From positions 62,001 through 126,000 of the forward strand of contig SWDT01000157.1 in the NCBI GenBank assembly GCA_009193035.1: DNA of 64,000 nucleotides. The letters run 5' to 3'. The stretch comes from Halicephalobus mephisto (Eukaryota; Nematoda; Chromadorea; Rhabditida; Panagrolaimidae). The translations under genes and the position numbers were made by a program. The notes beneath the pieces were generated by a model. That model did not search any database. It had not been told where the DNA came from and saw only the letters and a program-made list of their open reading frames with translations. Positions 46,201-55,600 of the stretch are shown piece by piece (within the stretch, counting starts at the first letter, position 1; each line of letters begins with the position of its first letter).

Positions 46201-48145
46201 TGTTCTGCATCAAGTCACAGAAGCCGTCGTTACCCATATTGTAGTCCCTGGATCCGGTTATGCCAGATCTCAACCGACAGACAGCCCCCACGGCGGAAAC
46301 AAGACTCTTGCCAACGTCTTCAGAAACGGAACCGGGATCTTGAGGAATGTATCTGCCGCAAACTCGCAAGCCAGACATCTACTTAGAAAAGCACCGAATC
46401 TGATCGAAAGTTTGATTTACTTCCTTCAGATGGCAGTTGCCAAGAATCAAGTCGATTCCAGAGCGGTCGAGAACGTTGTTTGTCTTTTGAGAAATCTGAG
46501 TTACAGGTGATATATGTTTTTTGGGAAATTTACTTTAATTAATTTCATTTCAGAGTAGAGGAAGTAGTGAATCCCAAATACAACCCCAATGACCGGTCAA
46601 GAAGCCAAAGCAATAAACGGGAAAGAAGCAAATCTGTGCCATCGAGTCCCAAGGATAAAAAGAAAAAAGGATTCTTCAAGAAATCCAAAAAAGGAAAAGA
46701 AAATGTTGATTCTCGAGCTCCGTCAGGTCCTGCTCTTCTTTGGCATCCGGATACTGTCAGACTTTACTTAAGACTTTTGCAAGAATCATCGAATTCAGAC
46801 ACTTTGGAAGCTTCTGCTGCAGCTATTCAGAATCTGGCAGCTTGTCAATTTGAAGGATCACAACAGGTCAGGACGACAGTCAGACAAGAAAAGGGACTTT
46901 CTATTTTGACGGAATTACTAAAGGTTCAAGATGAAAAAGTACTCACAGCGGTGGCTACTGCCATGAGGAATCTAGTCTTCGATCAGGCTAATTGTGAACT
47001 TGTTGGTAGAAACGCCCTTCCGGCTTTGGTTGAAATGCTTCCAAGACCGGATGATAAAGGAAGAAATCCGAAAATCAATGACGCCACTATTGGAGCTATT
47101 TTGGGTGTGTTGTTTGAGATTGTCAAGTCTAATGTTCATTTGACGAAGAGTCTTCATGATATTGGAGGAACTGCTAGACTGAGAAAACTCGCGAAAAGTT
47201 ATCCTTTATATGGCTCGAGAGTGTGTAAATATGCCAGTCAAGTTCTATTCATGATGTGGCAACATAAGGAACTTCATGATGGATTCAGAAGATCAGGATT
47301 AAAAGAAGCTGATTTCTACTCAGGACCGGCTTCTTCTCGATCTAGAGATGCTACGACTTTGTCTCGTCCGATATCCTCTCAAGGAGCTGAAAGACCGATA
47401 AATCTCAGATCAGAGAATATGGATGAAAGTGGAGAAAGTGCAGCTACGTATGCTCAATATGGAGTTCAGCAAATGACGCCAAATAGTGAAAGATCAGCAG
47501 GTTCTGGAGGTCATTATAGGTCAACAAATAATACTCCTCAACAAAATTATCAGGTGCGAGTTTTGCCAGATCAAGATAATTTTATAATTAATCCGTATAA
47601 GGAAGCACAAGCGAAAATATCCGCTAAATAGGGATTATTGTGATTAATAATATACTAATAACCACTTTTATAGTACAGGCACGCAATGTGATTCAACCGT
47701 ATGTTTTCATTGCTTCTGGATGGGTGTGGTGAGGGTTGTGGTTCTCGAAATTTTGATTTGAATTCAAAGGAGTACTAGTTGGGATTTAAAAACCACGAGG
47801 TGCCGGTTAAACTCGTTTTTTTAGTTTGAAGTCGGAAAAATATTAATTTGAATATTGTTTATTAGAATCCAAAATTAGAACCTTATTAGCTCAGATTTGA
47901 AACCTTTAAAGTAATAATTTGAGCCTTGTTTTTTGGATTCGAAATTGTTTTTGAATTAAAACTCCTTTGAAAATTGGAAATTTTGAAGATCTGCAACTTT
48001 GATTATTGTGATTGTTGTGATCTTTTTTCCTTTTCTACTTAACTTTACATGTTCCTTTCAGACTTCTGGAGAACCCCTCTATGCATCTGTGAACAAACGT
48101 AACGGTTTCCGAAGAGGCTCCATTGGAGGTGATAGCTGGGTATAG
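31234..48145 (+). CDS. jac-1: p120-catenin (JAC-1) with four FN3 domains
   Basis: Cadherin juxtamembrane-binding armadillo protein of adherens junctions. Exons 31234-31475, 36088-36159, 36374-36920, 37266-37341, 42416-42547, 43518-43627, 44055-44910, 45307-45465, 45816-46506, 46554-47553 and 48062-48145 join in phase to 1322 residues. The N-terminal 250 residues are acidic and S/T-rich. FN3 domains lie at about 252-350, 357-455, 460-560 and 570-670 (for example LSEYQFRVLAANSAGFG, GHQYQFRIIAKNAVGYSEPS). The armadillo domain runs from about 733 to 1220 (EVQRNASGYLQHLTF, IQRNSCGCLKNLAFG, EASGALWNIS, LLRNLSY). It is split by a basic loop (KDKKKKGFFKKSKKGK), a p120-family trait. The end GGDSWV is the PDZ-binding type of delta-catenin/ARVCF. 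Read-through of exon 10 to a stop at 47631 gives another end. FN3 repeats before ARM match what I recall of C. elegans JAC-1. Confidence 0.94.
31476..36087. other. jac-1 intron 1 (4.6 kb)
   Basis: Filled with arrays. 31885-32340 has about four copies with GGATTTTTCGTTTCGGGA. 32790-33140 has a unit with TTTAAATAATTATTTTTAAA. 33540-34480 has a roughly 150-bp unit (separate entry). Later come homopolymer-rich AT DNA and GTGTCAGGACAATTTCGTAA units (35640-36010). No second exon found inside. Confidence 0.7.
33900..34480. repeat. About 150-bp tandem repeat, four copies, jac-1 intron 1
   Basis: Copies near 33940, 34090, 34240 and 34390 share TTTTTGAAGACAAATTTACA, TATTTTTATGCACTTTTGTC and GTTTTTACGTGGAT. 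The third and fourth are almost identical. Older related copies extend back to about 33540. Confidence 0.88.
38209..38323 (+). CDS. jac-1: Probable alternative first exon of jac-1 (coiled coil)
   Basis: Lies in the 5-kb intron 4. An ATG seven bases after a TTCTAG acceptor opens 38 codons beginning MRLHENRKEIFERLDELG and continuing through RLRERIVYEKEIIERE. This is a charged heptad-like helix, ending at a good GTAAGT donor. One base is left over, which matches the two-base entry phase of jac-1 exon 5 (42416) or exon 6 (43518). A short isoform would thus replace the acidic N-terminus and part or all of FN3-1 with a coiled coil. Vertebrate p120 isoforms also gain or lose an N-terminal coiled coil. 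An independent small gene is the alternative, but no downstream partner exon was found. Confidence 0.6.
38374..38450 (+). repeat. tRNA-derived (SINE-like) copy 1
   Basis: TAGCGCAGTGGTCAGTGC resembles the D-arm/A box, GACTGCCACTCGCGAGA an anticodon arm with GCC, and CAAGTTCGATTC the T-arm/B box. The order and spacing fit tRNA-Gly or tRNA-Asp, but the acceptor stem does not pair, so this is not a functional tRNA. Confidence 0.6.
38720..38785 (+). repeat. tRNA-derived (SINE-like) copy 2, degenerate
   Basis: AGCACTTTAATGGCTAGTAC, CTTGACTGCCATTCGTGAGA and CCGAATCTGATTC align to copies 1 and 3 with several changes in both internal promoter boxes. Confidence 0.45.
38914..39330 (+). repeat. tRNA-derived SINE candidate, copy 3 with body
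   Basis: Head TTGGTAGCTTAGTGGTCAGT, GGCTGTCGTTCGTGAGAC and CCGAGTTCGATGCCCGG resemble tRNA-Asp(GTC), including A- and B-box positions. A body of about 330 bp follows that is markedly richer in GC than the surrounding intron. It includes a hairpin GACACTC/GAGTGTC at about 39256-39275. The head-plus-body layout is that of a SINE. Confidence 0.6.
39460..39770. repeat. About 60-bp tandem repeat, five copies, jac-1 intron 4
   Basis: The unit contains GAATCTTCGAAAATCTCATG and GATTCTTGAATCTTCTTAAA, drifting towards the 3' end. Confidence 0.85.
40265..40640. repeat. AAGTCGAAGTTGA-type satellite, jac-1 intron 4
   Basis: Short units such as GAAGTCAAAGTTCAAAGTTG and CGAATTTCGAAATCGACTTC are permuted over about 370 bp, with strong purine bias on the plus strand. 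Confidence 0.85.
41210..41710. repeat. AT-only tandem repeat, jac-1 intron 4
   Basis: Units alternate TTTTCTATAATATATTTTAT and TTTTCAATAATATATTTT with a TTTTTTATATTAATGTAATT spacer. Confidence 0.8.
42030..42205. repeat. 37-bp tandem repeat, nearly perfect, about five copies
   Basis: The unit is AAAAAATAAAAAATAAAAAA followed by CTAAATAAATTTGTTTA. Four copies look identical, implying recent expansion. Lies about 200 bp before jac-1 exon 5. Confidence 0.92.
43170..43500. repeat. AT-only tandem repeat in jac-1 intron 5
   Basis: Copies of TTTTAAAATAATTTATTTTT with TTCGAAGATTTTT between them, ending at the exon 6 acceptor. Confidence 0.8.
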
Positions 48146-49624
48146 ATTTTCATTTTGAACTCATCTGTAAAATTTTCTGTGTGCAATCCAGTTATCCGTT
48201 AAAATTACTACTTTTTTATTGATTTCAAAACTGCCAAGCTCATCCGATTTTTGCCGTTTTTTGATATACTTAATTGAAGCCTAATGTTGGATGTACAAAT
48301 ATGGTTTCCTAAATATTGTTCTTATTTTAAGAGTGCTTTTAAATTTAAGCCTTGGAGAATTTTGTTGAATATAAATGTTATTTCAAAATAAAATAAGATA
48401 ATAATCCTTGAATGAACAACTACATTATGAAAATTAAAAATAAATTTGACGAAATTTTCTCGACATGAATTTCAGGAAAATTATATTATTGTGTAAAATT
48501 AAGTTTTTGAAATGTTGTCTTGAAACGAGTTTTTAGGATTTCTTCGATTTCACAATCACTATTATTATGAAAATTACGAAATTATTTTGAAAGGAATTTT
48601 TAGGATTTTAGAATTATTATGGAAATTATAAAATTGATTTAATAAAATTTCCAGAACTTTTAGGAGATTTCAGAATCACTATTATTATGAAAATCAAAGA
48701 TGAAAATTACGAAATTGTTTTGAAACGAATTTTTAGGATTTCAGAATTATTATTATCATGGAATTTGAAAATGAAAATTACGAAATTGATTTAATAAAAA
48801 TTTCCAGAACTTTTAGGAGATTTCAGAATCACTATTATTATGAAAATCAAAGATGAAAATTACAAAATTGATTTAATGACAATTTTCAAAATTTTCAGGA
48901 GATTTCAGAATCACTATTATTATGAAAATTACGAAATTATTTCGAAACAAATTTTTAGGATTTTAGAATTATTATTATCATGAAATTTGAAAATGGAAAT
49001 TACGAAATTGATTTAATAAAAATTTCCAGGATTTTTAGGAGATTTCAGAATCACTATTATTGTGAAAATTACTGCAATATTGTCTTGACAAGAATTTTGG
49101 GAATATTTTAATATTTTGATAATTAAAAATAAGCTTTTATGGAATTTTCTCAACGTGAATTTTGAGAATTTGAAAAAATCTAATTTTAAAAATTATTTTT
49201 AAATTTTCAATGGATTTTAAAGCTTTCATTAAAGAAAAATTCAAAAAAAATAAAAAAATAAAGATATTTTTAAAAATTGTTTGAAATAAAAAAATCCAAA
49301 AAATAAAGTTATTTTTAAAAATTGTTTGAAATAAAAAAATTTAAAAAATAAAGATATTTTTAAAAATTGATAAAAATAGCAAAATCCAAAAAATAAAGAT
49401 ATTTTTAAAAATTGCTTGAAATAAAAAAATTTAAAAAATAAAGATATTTTTAAAAATTGATAAAAATAGCAAAATCCAAAAAATAAAGATATTTTTAAAA
49501 ATTGCTTGAAATAAAAAAATTTAAAAAATAAAGATATTTTTAAAAATTGGTTAAAATAAAAAAATTTAAAAAATAAAGATATTTTTAAAAATTGTTTGAA
49601 ATAGAAAAATTTGACCGCGTCGTC
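48146..49624. repeat. jac-1 3' region and two tandem arrays before daf-10
   Basis: AATAAAATAAGA near 48388 may serve as the jac-1 poly(A) signal. 48430-49080 has about 120-bp units with CAGAATCACTATTATTATGA and GAAATTGATTTAATAAAA. 49240-49610 has units with AAATAAAGATATTTTTAAAA. The daf-10 promoter begins at the end of this stretch. Confidence 0.75.
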
Positions 49625-49638
49625 GTCACTATGGAAAC
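49625..49638 (+). promoter_or_regulatory. X-box (RFX/DAF-19 site) of daf-10
   Basis: GTCACTATGGAAAC fits the RFX consensus RYYNYYWWRRNRAC at every position. It ends 41 bases before the daf-10 ATG. X-boxes at short distance from the start are typical of nematode intraflagellar transport genes controlled by DAF-19. Confidence 0.82.
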
Positions 49639-49679
49639 TGATTTACCAATTTTGCCATTTTTAAATTGTTTTGTAGAAA

Positions 49680-52600
49680 ATGCGACCGACTCTCGCTTGG
49701 GTCGAGAAAATTTGTGACGATGAAGATAGTGATACTGGGTAAACATTTACCTGAATTTTCGATTTTTAATTTATTAATTTTCAGAGTTAATATTCTTTTA
49801 AAATCCGGAATCATTAGCGAAACAAGCACCAGTGTAGGTGTTCACAGGTTAGTTTTTATTTTTTTCTCTAAATTTTTTGTAATTTTTTGCAATTTTTGTG
49901 ATTTTTTAGTTTTTTACCTTGTTTTCCTCATTTTCCACTTTTTCCTCTCTTTTATTACCATCTTTTCCACTTCTTTTCATTTTTTTCGGATTTTCCTTTC
50001 TTTTACCACTTTTCCCTTTTTCACCATTTTTTCCTCTTTTACCACTTTCTTTTTCTGTTTTTTCCTCTTTTTCCATTTTTTCTTCTTTTTCTTTCATCTT
50101 TCACCACTTTTTCATCATTTTTTCCTCTTTTACCACCTTCTTTTTCTGTTTTTTCCATTTTTTCTCCTTTTTCTCCTTTTTCCATTTTTTCTTCTTTTTC
50201 TTTTTCTTTTTTTTTCTTTTTTCTCCTTTTTTTTCGCCTATTTTTTGTTTTTTTTTGCTTTTTACCAGTGTCAACGGGTTTTATTCGTGAATTTTACGGT
50301 CAAAAACAATCATCAGATCAACGAGAATGAATGGAATTTTTTGTCGTACTGTATTTTATAACGATAGGCAAGTACTGTCAGAAACAGAATCATTTTCAAT
50401 TTCTGGATTCTGAATTGGCAGCACGCAGATGACCAGGCGACGGCGTTTTAGTTGATTTACAATTTAGCCAAAACGAAGAAAATTTGGCTTACGGTATTCT
50501 CTTTCGAAAGCATCTTCGTCTCCAGACGAACGACCGAATCTCAGAAAATTATTGGATTTTCCAAATCTCAAGAAATTCGGATCAGCTACAGTATCCGCTC
50601 TTTTTCCAAAACGGAGAAAATTAGGATCAGCGGATTTCGTGAGACGTTTGAAACTTGGCTCAGTAGATCTTCCTAAAATTAATTTTTAAATTAAAACAAT
50701 TTTTTCATTAAAAATACTTTTAAAATTTTCAAATTGAGATATTTTTCAATTTTTATAAAAAATTATTTTTTTATTTTTTAAGAATTTTAAGTTTCAAACA
50801 ATTTTTTAAAATTTTTATTAAAAATAACTTTTTTAAATTTTTTATTAAAAATAATTCTTTAAGTTTTTAATTTCAAATAATTTTCTGAATTTTTCCTAAA
50901 ACTAATTTTTTTATTTTTAATTTCAAATAATTTTTTTTTATTTTTAATTAAAATGATTTTTTAAATTTAAAATAACTATTTTAAAAATTTAAAATAATTT
51001 TTAAAAAATTTTAAATTTAAAGTAATTTTTTTAAAATTTAAAATTTAAAACAATTTTTAAAAATTTTAAAAATTTTAAATTTAAAACAATTTTTTAAAAT
51101 TTTAAAACTTTTTAATTTAAAACAATTTTTTTAATTTAAAATAATTTCTTAAAAGTTCACCGAATCTTAGAAAATTTGGTTCATTTCCGGTGGCTCTTCC
51201 GAATCTTAGGAAGTTTTGCTGAGTGTTGGAGGATTTTCCGAATCTCAAAAAGTTGTTTTGTGGAGCAGAACGTCCGAATCGCAAGAAGTTGGGATCTGAA
51301 TTGCCTTTCTTACCAAATTTAAGTTGTCCTGAATACAGTAATTTACAAAAATACAGTAATCCAACTTACCAGATCTTCCGAATCTTATGAAATTTGGTTT
51401 ACGTTTTTCCATATTTTTTAAACTTTCACAATCTTCTCCGAAAAATTTTTTAATTTCATTTTTTTCTTTTGGACTTAATTGATCGAAAAATTCACAAAAT
51501 TCAGAATTTTCTGAAGACGAACAACAAACAGAAAAAACTTGAACAAAGCAGCTAAGCAGTAGTAGAACTGCTACCGTATGACTTGGCCTGGACATGACGA
51601 AATGTCGAAAATTCTTTTTTTTTCGGATTTTATACTGAAAAATTTTCAGACGTGATATTTTTATTTGATAAATTTCGCCATTTTTATAAAAATTAAATTA
51701 GCACATGGGCTCATCTGAATTTTTTTTCGTCAATTATTAAAAATGGAAAATTTGATTCATCAAAACAGATGCCAAATTTTCTTTTGAATTTTTATTTTTA
51801 TTTTTATAAAAAATGACAAAATTTAAAAAAAACAAGATTTCAGATCCTCCAGGTCCTGCATCTACGACATCGCCTTCAAGCCCGATGGCACCCAGGTCAT
51901 CCTCGCCGTGGACAACAGGGTCATGGCCTATGACCCCAACGACGGTGTCATCATCACCAACTCCAGAGGTTACTGAAATAACAATTAAAAAAATAATCAA
52001 TTTTATTTCGAAATTATGTAAAAACAAAAATTTAAAATTAATTTTTTTTTCAATTTAAAAAAAATAATCAATTTTATTTCGAAATTGTCTAAAAACAAAA
52101 ATTTCAAAATCCTAAAAAATTTGAAATTAAATTTTTAAAAAATTTTGAAAATTTGGAATTTTGTACAGTATCTTGGAAAATTCTAAGAATTTTTAAAGTT
52201 TTAATTTTAGACTTTTTAGAAAGTTTTTACGAAATTTTTAAAAATTTAAAATCACAAAAATTTAATCAAAAAATTCAAAAATAATTTTAATTGTTTTTTC
52301 AGCTCACAAGGAAACCGTCTATGCTCTGGATTACGCCCCAACGGGAGAACGGTATGCTTCTGGATCACAGGACAAACTTGTCATCATCTGGAACGACCAG
52401 CACGAGGGGATTCTGAAGTACTCCCACGGCGATGCTGTCCAATGTGTTGCTTTTAGTCCGATTTCTATGACTTTACTGAGTTGTGCCATGACGGATTTTG
52501 GAATGTGGTCTCAAGCGGAAAAAGAAGTCAGTAAACAAAAAGTAACAAGTAGATGTACATGTTGTGCTTGGAATTCAGATGGATCGAAATACGCCATCGG

Positions 52601-55600
52601 AATGTACGATGGAAGCGTTTTATTGAGGTCTGTAATGAATTCCGCCATCGGCGAAGACATTTCAAAAATAGAAAGACCTTCTGGAGAACCCATCTGTAGC
52701 GTCAGATTCGGAGCGGCGAAGCAACTTTCCAAGTAATTTTTAGTTTTTTTAAATAAAAATAACTAAATTTTAAAAACTAAAAATATTAATTTTTTCTAAA
52801 ATAAAAAAAAGTAATTCTTAATTTTTTGAAATAAAAATAATTAAATTTAAAAATTAATTTTTTTAAATTTGAAACATAACTTAAATTTTTTTAAATTGGA
52901 AAAATAATTTTATTTTTTTTTAAATAAAAATGATTTTATTTTTTTAAAATAAAAATAATTTTATATTTATAAATAGAAATGATTATTTTTTTAAAATAAA
53001 AATAATTTTATTTTTCTAAATAAAAATGATTATTTTTTTAAAATAAAAATAATTTTATATTTATAAATAGAAATGATTTTATTTTAGTGCATATGTTGAT
53101 GAAATTCTAGCCGTCGGAGATTGGGCTATGACAGTTGGATTCTACAGTAATACGGGCGAATCTGTAAGTTAAAAAAAAATAATTTTTTTTATTAATTTTT
53201 ACAGTAATACGACTAAAATCTTCCAAAATATCCTGAAAATTTTCGGAATGAAATATTTCTAAAAATAAAATTTAATATATTTTTAAAATTTAATTTTTAT
53301 AATATTTTTAAATTCTAGATAAACAGACCTGATAAACAGCTAAATTTCGTCCCTACGGCAATGGAGTATATGATTTTCAACGACGGACAATTTTTGGTCC
53401 TTGGTGGATCCAACAGACAAGTCTCGCTTCACACCAGGGACGGAACTGACTTAGGTTTGATAGCTCAACTGGACGCCTGGTGTTGGAAAGTGAAACAGCG
53501 TCCGATGTCGTCCTATGTGATCTGTGAGTTTACTGTAGAATAGAAATCAGGAATGCTGATTTTGAACTAATTCAGATTCGAAAAATTTTAAATTCAAATC
53601 AAGTTAATTCGATTTCGAAATTTGGAAAATTTGAAAATCGAAAAAATTTAGGAAACTGAAGTTGAAATAATTCAGAAATTTTTAATTCAAACTTTTGCAT
53701 AAATTTAGAAAATCCAACTGTTAAAATCAAAAATTGAAGAATCTAATTCCAAAAATCGATGGATCTGAATCTGAATTTTTGAAATAACTTTGAAAAATCA
53801 AAGTCAGAATTCCAATATGTTGGATCGGGCATCTTATTCCTAATGAGAAGCGCAACCAATAGGGAGGACTTGGTCTCGAACAGATTTCCTTTGTACCGAC
53901 AGAAAGCGCTTGATCTAAAACGGATTCACTTAGCATCGACAAAGAACGTTTGGTTCTCAACAGATTTCCTTTGTACCTACAGGGAGCACTTGGTCTCGAA
54001 CAGATTTCCTTTGTATCGACAGAAAGCGCTTGATCTCGAACGGATTTAATTAGCACCGACAAAAGGACATACAGTTCCTCTTGGCGGAGATTGTTATAGG
54101 TGTTCGTAGCGTGTGTCAAATTCAACACAGATTTTATATTGTGCCTTAGACATCTGTTAAATAAACCTTTTCTACGATATCTATTTCATAATCGGTCTGC
54201 AGGCCATTCGAACTGAAAGATCTAACACAATATAGCTGTTAATTTCGAAAATTGACTTTTCTGTTGATGATTAATAATTCTGAGATTTCAGCTGGATGTG
54301 TTGATGGAACTTTGTCTTGTCATCAGGTGTTCTTCAGCACCGTTCACGCTCTTCATCGGGAGTACTATGCCTGCCGGGATCAGATGACAGATGTCATTGT
54401 TCAGAATCTCAGTAAAGGAACAAAAGCGAAAGTCAGATGTCACGATTTAGTCCGAAAAGTGGCCATCTACAACCAGAGAATCGCTGTTCAGTTGACAGAT
54501 CGGCTTCTGATTTACCGTCAATCCGCAGGGGACAAAGACGGAGAAGATTTAGAATACAAGTTGATGGACAGAATCAATCAGTCGTTTGATTGTTCTTTGT
54601 TGGTCGTCTGTTCTCATCATCTGATTCTTTGTCACGAAAGAAGATTACTGTGCTACGATTACAAAGGTTTAAAACAACGAGAATGGCTTGTGGACAGTCT
54701 CATCCGGTACATCAGGGTCATCGGGGGGCCTCCGGGAAGAGAAGAGCTTCTAGTCGGACTTCGCAGCGGAGTTGTAAGATTTCTAAAATTTAATTTTCAA
54801 AAAAATGAAAATTTCTAAAATTTAATTTTTTTAAAAATGAAAATTTCTAAAATTTAATTTTTTAAAAAATGAAGAAATCCGTTTTTGAAGGGGTACTTTG
54901 GGGTTGCTTATGATTCTTTGGATATATATTAGTGATTTCATATATCAAAATTGACTTTAGAGGATTCATAAAAGATTATGTGTCTTGATTCAGAAGTCCC
55001 TAGATCCATCTAAGAAAGATATAGTTTCCAAATTATCTAGAATTACGAAATCGCTATCACACAAGAACGAAATTTTAAGCTACTGTAGTTTCTAAGAAGT
55101 TATAGAAATTCGCGCTGAGACTATCTCGTAAGAAAGTTTATACAGTAGAACTTGGATATAAGATACCCTTGTTATAATATATTCCGGGTTATATCATACG
55201 GTCTGAGTGTGTTTGGTTAATCTGCCTTCAAATCGATCCCAGCTATAATATATCCTTTGTTAAAGATACGCTTTCTCCGGTCCCAAATGGATATCTTATA
55301 TCCAATTTCTACTGTATATGATTTCGAAAATTGGGGGAATTTTGATATATGGTTTTGAAATTTTGAAAATTTTTAATACACTAGAACTTGGATATGGGAT
55401 AATCCCTCTAATATATCCTTATAACATACGCTTTCCCCGGTTCCAAGGGGGTATCTTATATCCAAGTTCTACTGTATATGATTTTTACAGTATATGAATG
55501 ATTAAAAAAACCATAAAATTGCGAAATAATCATCGCTGAAACTAAACTTACTTCGTAGGTTACTGTAGTTTCTAAGATACTGTAGTTTCTAAGAAGTTGT

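Noticed and set aside
50269..50292. Possible third exon after 49847 giving a 47-residue protein
   Set aside because: It joins in phase but stops after seven codons; joining to 51844 instead gives full-length IFT122.
49666..50361. 231-codon phenylalanine/serine-rich frame
   Set aside because: It is the polypyrimidine tract read through; real coding in this stretch is only the two short daf-10 exons.
53843..54128. Open frames of 68 and 133 codons on both strands
   Set aside because: Arise from the 55-bp tandem repeat in daf-10 intron 6.
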